This document shows positions 15,884 to 24,219 of a DNA stretch of 41,916 nucleotides, one piece after another. The notes under the pieces are model-generated. The model ran no database searches. It worked only from the letters and a program-made list of their open reading frames with translations, and was not told the origin of the DNA. This DNA is from Candidatus Krumholzibacteriia bacterium (GTDB lineage: Bacteria; Krumholzibacteriota; Krumholzibacteriia; JAJRXK01): contig DATFKK010000038.1 of assembly GCA_035268685.1 (NCBI GenBank), positions 1 through 41,916 of the forward strand, read 5' to 3'. Each line of letters begins with the position of its first letter. Within the stretch, counting starts at the first letter, position 1. A program made the translations under genes and the position numbers.

Positions 15884-16717
15884 GTGGAGTTCGGACAACT
15901 CTTGCCGTTCTGGGGTGCAACAGCTCTCTACGGAGTCTCGCTCGGGTTCTACGTCCAGTGGTTCCGGGCGGGCGCGGCGGCAGTGGGTCGGCGCGCGAGC
16001 GTCGCTCTCTGGGTGGCCGCCGGGACGCACCTCCTCGGACTCGCTCTGCTGGGCTTCGGGCGGGGCTTCGGCCCGCCGACGGGACTGGGCGAATCGCTTT
16101 CGCTCGTCGCGTTGTCCACGGTGCTGGTCTATCTGTACCTCGAGGCACGGGGCAACGAGCGGGGTCTCGGCCCCTTCGCCCTGGTGCTGGTGATCGCGTT
16201 CATGGTGAAGGCGAGCACGATCGGTCCGGCCCTCGAGGTCGAACCCCTGCTGCGCGAACATCTCTACGGTCCGCACGCCTCGGCGATCATCCTGGCCATG
16301 AGTGGCTTCGCGATCAGCGCCGTGCTGTCGGTCGCCTACCTGGCCCAGTACCGTCAGCTCCGCGACAAGAAGCCCGGTCTCCTGATGCGGCGGCTCCCGT
16401 CGCTGCAGGGGCTCGACGGCATGACGCGTCGCGCCACCCGCCTCGGCTTCGTCTTCCTGACCATCGGAATGGTGCTCGGCTCGCTGCTCGCCCATCGCGC
16501 CTGGGGCGAGTACTGGAGCTGGGACCCGAAGCAGTGCATCACGCTGCTCACCTGGTTGCTCTACGGCGCCGCCATGATGCTGCGACGCCGGCGCGACTGG
16601 CAGGGCGAAAGGGTCGCCGCGAGCAATCTGGTGGCATTCTCGTCGGTCGTCGTCGGGATCCTGATGATCTCCTGGTTCTTCGACTCGGCGCACAGATTCG
16701 GGGTGACGGCTTCGTGA
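15884..16717 (+). CDS. CcsA/HemX-like cytochrome c assembly membrane protein
   Basis: The 277-residue protein starts at GTG 15884 after a strong GAGGAGG site 8 bases away. It has about eight hydrophobic segments. Near the C-terminus is WGEYWSWDPKQCITLLTWLLY (key residues W207, W211, W213, D214), the tryptophan-rich haem-handling motif of the CcsA/CcmC/HemX superfamily, and HRFGVTAS closes the protein. Full CcsA works with CcsB to deliver haem to apocytochromes. HemX relatives encoded beside hemA instead modulate glutamyl-tRNA reductase. The GTGA overlap with hemA favours the HemX-type role, but sequence alone cannot decide it. Confidence 0.85.
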   Translation: MEFGQLLPFWGATALYGVSLGFYVQWFRAGAAAVGRRASVALWVAAGTHLLGLALLGFGRGFGPPTGLGESLSLVALSTVLVYLYLEARGNERGLGPFALVLVIAFMVKASTIGPALEVEPLLREHLYGPHASAIILAMSGFAISAVLSVAYLAQYRQLRDKKPGLLMRRLPSLQGLDGMTRRATRLGFVFLTIGMVLGSLLAHRAWGEYWSWDPKQCITLLTWLLYGAAMMLRRRRDWQGERVAASNLVAFSSVVVGILMISWFFDSAHRFGVTAS

Positions 16718-17982
16718 TCTGCATGCTCGGACAGAACCATCGTACCGCACCAGTCGAGTTGCGCGAGAAGCTCGCGGTGACGCCGGAGAAGCGTGACGCG
16801 CTGGCCGAGATGCTCATGTGCGACCGCTTCATCACCGAGAGCGCGGTGCTGTCGACCTGCAATCGCATGGAGGTCTACGCGGTCAGCGACGACCCCCATC
16901 GGGGCCGGGCGCGGATCGACGGCATGCTCGCCGAACTGCACGGCGTGTCGTCGAGCAGCTGGACCGACACCCTGTACTTCCGCGAGGAGGACGACGCCGT
17001 TCGTCATCTCTTCCGCGTGGCGAGCGGGCTCGACTCGATGGTGCTGGGTGAGGGTCAGATCCTGGCCCAGGTCCGCGACGCACACGATTGGGCGAAGGAC
17101 CACGCCCTGTCGCGCGAGGTCCTGCACCGGGCCTTCGACGAGGCCGTGGCCTGCGGCAAGCGCGTGCGCACCGACACGCAGATCAGCGAGGGGGCGGTGT
17201 CGGTCGCGTCGGCCGCCGTCAGCCTGTCGCGAAAGATCTTCGACGACCTGGCCGGTCAGTCCGTACTGCTGATCGGCGCCGGCGACACCGGAGCCCGCAC
17301 GGCGCGTCATCTCCAGATGTTCGGCGTGCGTGACCTGCGGGTGTGCAACCGCACCCGTTCACGGGCGGAGACCCTGGCCCACGAGTTGAACGCCTCGGTC
17401 GTGCCCTGGGACCAGCTCGACGACCACCTGAGCGAGGTCGGCATCGTGGTCACGGCCGTCCATTCGCCGGAGCCCGTGCTGACGGAGTCCCGTGTGAAGG
17501 CCGCCCTGAAGGAGGCCGGCCGGCGCACGCTGTTCGTGATCGACCTCGCGGTTCCCCGCAACGTGCACGCCGACGTGGCGAAGATCCCCGGCCTGTTCGT
17601 CTACGACGTCGACGATCTGCAGAAGCTGGTGCTCGACGACGAGGACAGCCGTCGTGCCGAGGCGCTGAAGGCCGAGGAGATCGTCGACGACCAGGTCCGT
17701 CACTTCGTGCAGTGGTATCGCGCTCGCGCCGCCGTGCCCACGCTGAACGATCTGCGCATGCAGCTCGAGTGCGTGCGCCAGGCCGAGGTCGAGGCGATCC
17801 GCAACAAGCTGGGCGACGACGCCGATCTCGAGCTCGTCGACCGGGTCACGCGTCGCCTGTTGAACAAGGTGCTGCACTGCCCGACCACCGAGCTCAAGCG
17901 CCGCGTCCTCGAGAGTGATCCCGACCAGCAGCTACGAGACTTCCGCTCCCTCTTCGGTCTGGAGCCGCGGGAGCGCGGGTGA
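16714..17982 (+). CDS. hemA: glutamyl-tRNA reductase HemA
   Basis: The enzyme reduces Glu-tRNA(Glu) to glutamate-1-semialdehyde with NADPH, the first step of C5 tetrapyrrole synthesis. The start is GTG 16714 (GTGA overlap), giving the expected ICMLGQNHRTAPVELREKL opening. The nucleophilic Cys49 lies in LSTCNRMEVY. Further motifs are SGLDSMVLGEGQILAQV, the Rossmann segment VLLIGAGDTGARTARHL and FVIDLAVPRNVHADV. The C-terminal dimerisation helix region ends in LLNKVLHCPTTELK. The 422-residue length is normal. The C5 pathway excludes dependence on ALA synthase. Confidence 0.96.
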   Translation: MICMLGQNHRTAPVELREKLAVTPEKRDALAEMLMCDRFITESAVLSTCNRMEVYAVSDDPHRGRARIDGMLAELHGVSSSSWTDTLYFREEDDAVRHLFRVASGLDSMVLGEGQILAQVRDAHDWAKDHALSREVLHRAFDEAVACGKRVRTDTQISEGAVSVASAAVSLSRKIFDDLAGQSVLLIGAGDTGARTARHLQMFGVRDLRVCNRTRSRAETLAHELNASVVPWDQLDDHLSEVGIVVTAVHSPEPVLTESRVKAALKEAGRRTLFVIDLAVPRNVHADVAKIPGLFVYDVDDLQKLVLDDEDSRRAEALKAEEIVDDQVRHFVQWYRARAAVPTLNDLRMQLECVRQAEVEAIRNKLGDDADLELVDRVTRRLLNKVLHCPTTELKRRVLESDPDQQLRDFRSLFGLEPRERG

Positions 17983-18740
17983 GTGCCCCGCTCGCCGGAC
18001 TGCGCGTCTGGCTGACCCGCCCCGAACCGCACGACACCGCCTCGGCCGTCGCATGGAGCGACCGCGGGGCCGACGTGGTGCTCGCACCGACCGTCGCGAT
18101 CGAACCGCGTGCACTCGACGACCACGATCGCGCGCGCATCGCGGCGCTGGACTCTCCCTGGATCGTCCTTCCCAGTCCCCGCGCGGTGGACAACCTGGCC
18201 CGGACACTCGGCGTTCGAGGGTCTGACGGAGCGGCATGGCCCGTCGCGGCGATCGGCGAGGCCACGGCGGACGCCGTACGCGACGCCGGCTTCGACCTGC
18301 GCTTCGTCGGCGCGCACGCCACGGGAGAGGCCTTCGCCCGCGAGCTCCTGGAGGTGAACGACGCACCGCGGGACTTCGTCCTCGCGAGCAGTGACCGCCG
18401 GCGTGAGGCGCTCGGCCGCGTGCTGCGGGGGGCGGGCCGGTCGGTGGTCGACGTGGTCGTCCATCGGACCGCGGTCCTCGATGGGGTGCCGGAGCCAGTA
18501 CGACCCGCGCTGGGTTCGCTGGACGTGGTCGCATTCTACAGTCCGTCGGCGGTGCAGTTCGTCGCCACCCTCGATGCGGAAGCGCGGGGGCACGTCACCG
18601 GCGCGGCGGCTGCCTGCATGGGATCGACGACGGCGGGCGCGGCACGGGAGGCCGGCTTCAAGACGGCGTTGGCCCCCGGCGCCCCGGGGGAGCCCGCGAT
18701 GCTCGACCTGGTGGCGGAGTGGCGACGGAGCCGTCGCTGA
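17979..18740 (+). CDS. hemD: uroporphyrinogen-III synthase HemD
   Basis: The 253-residue protein begins at GTG 17979 within a GTGA overlap with hemA. It has the weakly conserved but recognisable HemD features: GLRVWLTRPEP at the N-terminus, VAAIGEATADAVRDAGF, DVVAFYSPSAVQFV, and CMGSTTAGAAREAGF near the end, matching the two-lobed fold. It closes and isomerises hydroxymethylbilane to uroporphyrinogen III. HemC, which makes that substrate and usually lies between hemA and hemD, is absent from this operon. The C-terminus converges on the phosphoesterase gene. Confidence 0.85.
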   Translation: MSAPLAGLRVWLTRPEPHDTASAVAWSDRGADVVLAPTVAIEPRALDDHDRARIAALDSPWIVLPSPRAVDNLARTLGVRGSDGAAWPVAAIGEATADAVRDAGFDLRFVGAHATGEAFARELLEVNDAPRDFVLASSDRRREALGRVLRGAGRSVVDVVVHRTAVLDGVPEPVRPALGSLDVVAFYSPSAVQFVATLDAEARGHVTGAAAACMGSTTAGAAREAGFKTALAPGAPGEPAMLDLVAEWRRSRR

Positions 18741-18751
18741 CGGGAGCCGTC
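18722..18751. other. two tandem GACGG/CCGTC hairpins at the hemD 3' end
   Basis: GCGACGG-AG-CCGTCGC (18722-18737) and GACGG-GAG-CCGTC (18739-18751) are two similar small hairpins over the hemD stop, in the 23-base convergent gap. There is no T-run. They may help terminate transcription on both strands or simply reflect Arg/Ser codons. Confidence 0.3.
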
Positions 18752-18763
18752 GAGTTCGGAAGA

Positions 18764-19597
18764 TCAGAACCGTCCCCGGGCCCTCTCCTTCTGTGGAAGG
18801 ACCTCGAGGCAACTCGTCCACCAACCGGTCTCGATCGTCTCGACGAATTCGCGCGGCAATCGTTCGTCGCGCATCTCGCGGGCCAGGGCTTCGTGGTCGT
18901 ACTCCACGCGCCGGAACTCGACCCGGGGCCGAACGCGGGCTCCGTCGTCCACCGGGACCTCGATGCGTGCGTACCACACGGCGGGATCGCCGTCGTTCGC
19001 GGGGCGCCCGATGGCTCCCACGTTCACCAGCCCACGACCCGGATCGCCGGCCAGCATGCGGCTCCAGTGGAGACCGGTGTGCGTCACCAGGATCAGGTCT
19101 GCTTCGTGTTCGGCGAGCAGCCGTTCCACGAATCCCTCCGGTGTCGTCGACTCCCACAGGAACTCGTTCACGCGACGCGGTGATCCGTGGGCGCACAGGA
19201 CACGGAGTCCTCCCAGCCGTAGGCGGACGTGTCGGGGAAGGCTCCGCATCCAGCGGCGGTTCTCGTCACCGGTGTTCTCCAGCGTGTAGGCGTAGCTGAT
19301 ACGGGCGAAGTGCTCGTCCCGGGGGTCGGAGTATCCACACTGGCAATCCTCGAGTCCGTGGCCCACGCTGTCGTCGTAGTTGCCCTGCAGCACGACGATG
19401 CCGTCTTCGCGCAGTCGATCGGCGGAGTGGTCGGGGTGGGGACCGAAGCCGCCCACGTCACCCAGGCACAGCACCCGGTCGGCTCCCCAGTCCGCGGCAT
19501 CCGTGAGGACGGCGTCGAGGGCCCGGTGGTTGCTGTAGACCCCGCCGAAGACGGCGAGCCGTCGATGGTTCCCGGGCAGCGTCATCAGGTCCGACAC
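18764..19597 (-). CDS. metallophosphoesterase-fold protein with altered metal motif I
   Basis: The start is GTG 19597, with GGAGGG 6 bases upstream; it overlaps the radical SAM gene's end by 13 bases. The 277-residue product resembles calcineurin-type phosphoesterases of the YfcE/single-domain class: LCLGDVGGFGPHP (Asp47), VVLQGNYDDSVG (Asn73, Asp75), LCAHGSPR and LVTHTGLHWSR. Motif I, normally DxHxN, reads GVYSN (Gly19, Tyr21, Asn23), so the Asp and His that bind the first metal are both missing, and the usual GHTH is THTG. Either it is a non-hydrolytic relative or a subgroup with different metal ligands. Several Cys residues (EDCQCGYSDP) lie in an insertion. Confidence 0.75.
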   Translation of the reverse strand: MSDLMTLPGNHRRLAVFGGVYSNHRALDAVLTDAADWGADRVLCLGDVGGFGPHPDHSADRLREDGIVVLQGNYDDSVGHGLEDCQCGYSDPRDEHFARISYAYTLENTGDENRRWMRSLPRHVRLRLGGLRVLCAHGSPRRVNEFLWESTTPEGFVERLLAEHEADLILVTHTGLHWSRMLAGDPGRGLVNVGAIGRPANDGDPAVWYARIEVPVDDGARVRPRVEFRRVEYDHEALAREMRDERLPREFVETIETGWWTSCLEVLPQKERARGRF

Positions 19598-20562
19598 GAG
19601 AATCCCTCCAGGTGACACGTCGTGCAGGCCGAGTGGTTGAGTTCGATGGGGACGAAGGTCTCGTCGAGGTCGTCGGACATGCGCGCTCCGTCCTCTTCGA
19701 TCAGGATCGGGCAGGGGTACACTCCACGGGCCGTGACCGTGCGGCAACTCCCGCACTGCAGAACCCATTCCTCTCCTTCGTGCAGATCGTCGGGACGCAG
19801 GTAGCGGGAGTCTTCGCGGACCTCGTCCGCGACACCGCTCGTGGTCGTGCGGTCCCCGGATCGGGACGAGCGGCGGGCCTGCCGTCCGATGTCGAAGGGC
19901 GGGATGAACTTCACACGGGGACGTGTGAACCCGAGGTGCCGGAGGTGGTCGAGGAAGGCCTCGCGTCCGTCGCTCCGGTCGTAGACCGCGTGAACGGTCG
20001 TCACGGTGAACACGGGCAGGAGCCCGGCATCGACCAGACACCGCGCTCCTCGCATGATCGCGTGGTAGGTACCACGGCCCCGCACCGGGTCGTTCTCCTC
20101 GGGGGTGGTGCCATCGACGCTCACCCTCAACTCGAGCGAGTAGGCGCTCGCTTCCGAGAGCTCGTGGAGTCGCCGGGCCATGGGTGGGTCGATCAGGACC
20201 CCGTTGGTGAGTACGGAGAGCGGTGCCACGGCGAGCGCACGCTCGATCAGGAGCAGGATGTCCGGATGGAGGAAGGGCTCACCGCCCGTGAAGTAGAGTT
20301 CCTTGACGCCTTCGCGTTCGGCGCGCGCCAGACTCGAGAGCACGTCGTCGGTCGCCATCACCGGGTGGGAGTCGTTCTTCGGCCCGCAGGTGATGAAGCA
20401 GTGCGTACAGGCGAGATTGCACACGGTCCCCGTGACCTGCAGCCAGAGCACGTCGAGCCCCACGAAGTCGAGCACCGGACCCCGTGCCTCCCGGCTCGAC
20501 ACGGGGACGGCACGCCGGTCCGTCGATGTGCTGGTCGATGTCGTCGTGTTCGGGTCTTCCAT
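19585..20562 (-). CDS. radical SAM protein with SPASM-like C-terminus
   Basis: ATG 20562 is preferred, because AGGAAGG lies 9 bases upstream; ATG 20571 is an alternative. The 325-residue protein binds the SAM [4Fe-4S] cluster through C48-NLA-C52-TH-C55, followed by FITCGP, and has YFTGGEPFLHPDI and the LRVSVDGTTPEEND strand. The C-terminal 60 residues contain six further Cys (LQCGSC, VYPCP, SACTTC, FSC), typical of SPASM/twitch auxiliary-cluster domains found in peptide-modifying and other maturases. A Thr/Ser-rich N-terminal linker precedes the barrel. No precursor peptide was found nearby, so the substrate is unknown. It is encoded with a phosphoesterase-fold protein, a symporter-barrel fusion and a DUF2064 transferase. 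Confidence 0.88.
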   Translation of the reverse strand: MEDPNTTTSTSTSTDRRAVPVSSREARGPVLDFVGLDVLWLQVTGTVCNLACTHCFITCGPKNDSHPVMATDDVLSSLARAEREGVKELYFTGGEPFLHPDILLLIERALAVAPLSVLTNGVLIDPPMARRLHELSEASAYSLELRVSVDGTTPEENDPVRGRGTYHAIMRGARCLVDAGLLPVFTVTTVHAVYDRSDGREAFLDHLRHLGFTRPRVKFIPPFDIGRQARRSSRSGDRTTTSGVADEVREDSRYLRPDDLHEGEEWVLQCGSCRTVTARGVYPCPILIEEDGARMSDDLDETFVPIELNHSACTTCHLEGFSCRT

Positions 20563-20639
20563 CGCTTCCATCCTTCCTCTCGATTCGTGGAGACTCGATC
20601 TCGCGGTCCTGTTCCGGGATTCCGGTCGGGACGCGGGGG

Positions 20640-23138
20640 CTAGTAGTGGAGGTGCACGATGAACTCGATCCGATCGAGGACCGTCAGGTCGGGGTCGCCG
20701 AGTTCCCACCGCACGTACTCGGCGGTGAATCCCAGTAGCTCGTTCACGCGGGTCGCGACCCGTGCGGTGAGGAACCACTCCTCGAAATCCTCGGTGGAGT
20801 GATCCGCCGTCTGCCAGCTCGCTCCGACGTTCAGTCCGCGGACCTCGACCTCGTCGGAGTGCCAGATCGGCATCTCGAATCCTGCGAGCACGAAGTCGCG
20901 ATCGAGGGACGGCGTGCCGAGGTCTTCGATCTCCTCGTGCAGGAATTCCCCGAACACCCGGAGTTCTCGCCACTGCACCGTGAGTTCGGTTCCGAAGACG
21001 GTCTGATGCCCGGTCACGAGACCTTCGTCCGTCTCGACGGTGCGATCGAGGACCGATCGCTGCACGGAGACGCCGGGGCGGATCACCCAGTCACCGCTGC
21101 GCCAACTCGGCCGGATCCGCGCCCGCAGGGCGAGGGCCTCACGGATCGACGTGCTCACCTCCGGGTCGGGGGCATCCAGGATCAATCGCTCGCCGCGAGC
21201 CGCGGTGGTGAAGCTGCCGTTGAGACCGTCTTCGCCGGGGCTTCCCTGTAGCCAGATCTCCCAGCCGAGACCCTCCGACGGCCGCCGGTCCCAGTGGACC
21301 TGGAGGTTGAGATCCGGATCGAGCTTGTGACCGTTCAGGTAGGGAAGGTTCCCGAACCACGATCCGTCCCAGAACAGACCGAGCTGGTCGTAGACGAGGC
21401 CGGCGGCGACGTCGAGTTCTCCGTCTCGATGGGTCCACCGCGCGTAGGCTTGTTGCAGCCAGGTGTTCGACGGGCTGTAGGACCTCAGCTTCGTCTGCCG
21501 GAAGCGCAGTTCGGCCACGAAATCCCAGGCGTCCTGTTCGGCACGGCCCAGCAACCGGACGTTGTACACCTCGGTGGAGGGACGATCGAGGTCCCGCATC
21601 TTCGTCGTCAGACGGAGCATCGTCTGCCCGCCGAGATCGATCTCGGGTCCGTCGGCCCGTGCCGTCGGGACCGCGACGACGCCGACGAGCGCGATCAGCG
21701 CGGTGGTCGAGGCCAGGGCACGCGTCCGGGCGCGCGAGCGTGCGCGGTCGAGCAGGGCCCCGACCCCGAATCCTCCGAACACCAGGAGTGTCCCGACCAG
21801 ATTGGCTCCGAGCAGGGTGGCGTAGCTGCCCTCGCCCACGGCCCAACTCCCGGGAACGGCGTTCGTCGCGTGAAGGACGCCCATGCCCACGCCAGGCCAG
21901 AATCCCAGATGGAAGGCCCAGGGACCGGCCCAGGGCAGGGCGAACAGCAGGAAGGCCGGAGCGAGACCCAGGACCATCGTGCCACTGACCGTGGTCGCCT
22001 TGATGATCGCCGCGCCCGCGAACAGCGGCAGCGATCCGACGACGACGGCCCCCAGCATGGCCCAGCGTCCCAGTGCCACCGAGTCGCGCGCCACGATCCA
22101 ACGAAAGACCCGTGTCGAGACCGCGCGTTCGCCTCCGGCGCGGCCCGCGCCGCCCAGGTCCTGCACCAGCGCCTTCGCGACCGAACTGAGAGTCGAATCG
22201 AGCGTCGAACCCGCCGAGACCATCATGAGCACCGTCATCACCGCGGTCACGGCGATCCCGAAGGCCTGGGCGACCCGCAATGGAGCATCCTGGTCGGCCG
22301 CGATCCCCTCGATCCGGGCGTGGACCCCGACCAGTCCGAAGACGACGATGAACGTCGCCGCGACCAGACCTGCGAGCAGGTATCCCCGGAGCATGGTCCG
22401 CGGCCGGGTCAGGAACGCCCGGTCCGTCAGGACCGGGTCGTGGAAGGGGTAGCTGAAGGACTGGAGCACGGCGACGAGCAGGAGATCCACACCGCCGGCG
22501 AGTGTCCACGATCCCGATTCGAGGAGAGGGCCGGGGGTGCTGCGCGGAACCACCAGGGCCATCACGAAGACCAGCAGGAACAGTCCCAGACCCATCTGGA
22601 TCACGTCGGTGAGGATCGAACTCCGCAGACCTCCGCGCAGACTGTAGGCGAGGGTGATGGCAGTGAAGACGAGAGCCGCGAGAAGATACGACGCCGATCC
22701 ACTCGCGCCGAAGTACGAACCCACCACGGCCGTGTTCGACCAGACCTCGTTCATGAGACGGACGAGGACCACCAGGAGGAAGGCGAGACTCGCCATCCTG
22801 CCGTAGCGACCGGTGACGAACTCGGGCAGGCTCCGCGCGTCCGTGCAACGACGGATTCGCCAGATCACCACGCCCGCCACCGGGATCGAGAGATACCAAC
22901 CCGCGTAGGCCACGGCCCCGACGAGGCCGAAGCTCCGGCCGAGGTTGGCCGCGTTCGTGATCGACTTGGCGAAGATCCAGGAGATGACGATCGAGGCGAC
23001 CAGCACACCCAGGCCGATGTCGCGCCCCCGGCGGTCGCGGCCGCCGAAGAACTGATCGGGACTCGTCACACGTGGGGAGATCCGCCAGAGCACGGCGCCG
23101 AAGACGAGCATGGCGCCCCAGAGAACGATGTCGTGCAT
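20640..23138 (-). CDS. sodium:solute symporter continuous with an outer-membrane beta-barrel domain
   Basis: ATG 23138 follows a GAGGAAG site. Residues 1-470 are an SSS-family transporter: about 12-13 hydrophobic helices, YSLRGGLRSSILTDVIQMG and STLDSTLSSVAKALVQDL are family signatures. With no stop, the frame passes into a signal-peptide-like stretch (basic RARSRARTR, then a hydrophobic core, then PTARA, cleavage predicted between Ala495 and Asp496). The remaining 337 residues are porin-like: alternating strands such as LDVAAGLVYDQLG and a last strand FIVHLHY ending in Tyr, the C-terminal BAM signature. An in-frame GTG at codon 453 (21782-21780) could start a separate barrel gene, but its ribosome site is poor. 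True fusion with internal cleavage, a nested gene, or an assembly error are all possible. Confidence 0.8.
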   Translation of the reverse strand: MHDIVLWGAMLVFGAVLWRISPRVTSPDQFFGGRDRRGRDIGLGVLVASIVISWIFAKSITNAANLGRSFGLVGAVAYAGWYLSIPVAGVVIWRIRRCTDARSLPEFVTGRYGRMASLAFLLVVLVRLMNEVWSNTAVVGSYFGASGSASYLLAALVFTAITLAYSLRGGLRSSILTDVIQMGLGLFLLVFVMALVVPRSTPGPLLESGSWTLAGGVDLLLVAVLQSFSYPFHDPVLTDRAFLTRPRTMLRGYLLAGLVAATFIVVFGLVGVHARIEGIAADQDAPLRVAQAFGIAVTAVMTVLMMVSAGSTLDSTLSSVAKALVQDLGGAGRAGGERAVSTRVFRWIVARDSVALGRWAMLGAVVVGSLPLFAGAAIIKATTVSGTMVLGLAPAFLLFALPWAGPWAFHLGFWPGVGMGVLHATNAVPGSWAVGEGSYATLLGANLVGTLLVFGGFGVGALLDRARSRARTRALASTTALIALVGVVAVPTARADGPEIDLGGQTMLRLTTKMRDLDRPSTEVYNVRLLGRAEQDAWDFVAELRFRQTKLRSYSPSNTWLQQAYARWTHRDGELDVAAGLVYDQLGLFWDGSWFGNLPYLNGHKLDPDLNLQVHWDRRPSEGLGWEIWLQGSPGEDGLNGSFTTAARGERLILDAPDPEVSTSIREALALRARIRPSWRSGDWVIRPGVSVQRSVLDRTVETDEGLVTGHQTVFGTELTVQWRELRVFGEFLHEEIEDLGTPSLDRDFVLAGFEMPIWHSDEVEVRGLNVGASWQTADHSTEDFEEWFLTARVATRVNELLGFTAEYVRWELGDPDLTVLDRIEFIVHLHY

Positions 23139-23980
23139 CGGAGAGTTCTTCCTCGAGTCAGGGTCGCGGGACCCGGATCCCAGCGGCGTATCCGTTGGCG
23201 TCGGGCGGTCCACGGTCGACGGAGCGGGCTCGGGGCCCCGTCGTCCGGTGGTCCGCGACGCGATCCGGGTTGCCGCGCGATCGAGGAAGGAAGGGCGGTG
23301 CGTGCCGGTCGGGTGCGGCACCGCACGAGATCGGCGGGTGACAGGACCAGCGGATCGGAATAGCGCGAGCACAGATCGCGGAGGACGGTGTCGAAACGGT
23401 GGACGTCCTCGGGGCGATCGACGTCCGCGCGGGAGGGCAACCAACGGAGACGAGACCCGTGGTCCGCGGTCTCCGCCAGGGCACGGACGAAGTGCGGACG
23501 GAGGCGTGGTGTTCTCCACGGCAGGCCCCGGAGCCGATCGAGGTGCGCGTGCCGGATCGTCATGAGGTACAGGCCGCCGTCCGGGGCGGGCCCCTGTCGC
23601 AAGACGTCCCACGGGGCGCGCACGGCGCGCTCGAGATCGCGCGCCCGGAGCGAAGGGGTGTCCGTGACCACGGTCACGACCCGCTCGTAGCCCCGGACGA
23701 AGACTCGCTCCAGGGCATCGATCAGGCGGGCCTCGAAGTCCTCACCGCGCTGAGGGAGGGCGACGGTGCCGGCTGGTGCGGCCTCCGCGGGATCGAGCGA
23801 GACGAAGACCTCGGCGCCGGATCGTCCGCGCCGCACCGTCGAGATCGTCTTCCGGAGCATCGCTTCGCGGAGGGACGCCGCTCCACGTCGACCGAGCCCA
23901 CGGTGGAGGGTTCGGTCGGAACCGGTCCCGGCGAGCACCAGGATCGCGGTTCGGTTCGTCGCAGTGGAGCCGTCGGTCAA
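23066..23980 (-). CDS. DUF2064-family (TIGR04282-like) nucleotide-sugar transferase-like protein
   Basis: The domain begins TAILVLAGTGSDRT and continues REAMLRKTIS, PQRGEDFEARLIDALERVF, ERVVTVVTDTPSLRARDLERA and GPAPDGGLYLMTI, the CofC/MobA-like fold of DUF2064. TIGR04282 members were named for association with radical SAM proteins, which is the context here. Some substitutions are notable: the usual early KxPxxGxxKTRL lysine-rich motif is degenerate (GTGSDRTLHRGLG). No ATG or GTG suits; TTG 23980 just before the domain is the best start (304 residues). The last 90 residues are low-complexity, and 73 bases overlap the symporter gene, so the true C-terminus is uncertain. Confidence 0.7.
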   Translation of the reverse strand: MTDGSTATNRTAILVLAGTGSDRTLHRGLGRRGAASLREAMLRKTISTVRRGRSGAEVFVSLDPAEAAPAGTVALPQRGEDFEARLIDALERVFVRGYERVVTVVTDTPSLRARDLERAVRAPWDVLRQGPAPDGGLYLMTIRHAHLDRLRGLPWRTPRLRPHFVRALAETADHGSRLRWLPSRADVDRPEDVHRFDTVLRDLCSRYSDPLVLSPADLVRCRTRPARTALPSSIARQPGSRRGPPDDGAPSPLRRPWTARRQRIRRWDPGPATLTRGRTLRCTTSFSGAPCSSSAPCSGGSPHV

Positions 23981-24103
23981 GTGGAGTGCTCTCGGCGGAC
24001 GCGGGGTGCCGCGGTCGAAGGGGGACGACCTGGATCTACGACGCCCCGAGGTGCTCTGTGACCGGGGCTTCCTCGCGAGTGGTCCACGAAAGCCTGAATC
24101 CCG

Positions 24104-24133
24104 TTCAGCCCCGGCCGTCCCATCTGCTAGTCT
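24104..24133 (+). promoter_or_regulatory. putative promoter of the Ser/Thr kinase gene
   Basis: TTCAGC (24104-24109), an 18-base spacer and TAGTCT (24128-24133, in CTAGTCT) lie in the 239-base divergent gap between the DUF2064 gene and the kinase gene, 87 bases before the kinase ATG. The -35 is weak. Confidence 0.35.
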
Positions 24134-24219
24134 CCGACGAGGTCCGGTGACGCCCGCGCCCGGGTTTCCCGGTCCACGGCAACTCGACAACGCCTGCCCC
24201 CGGTCGGAGACGTGCATCC

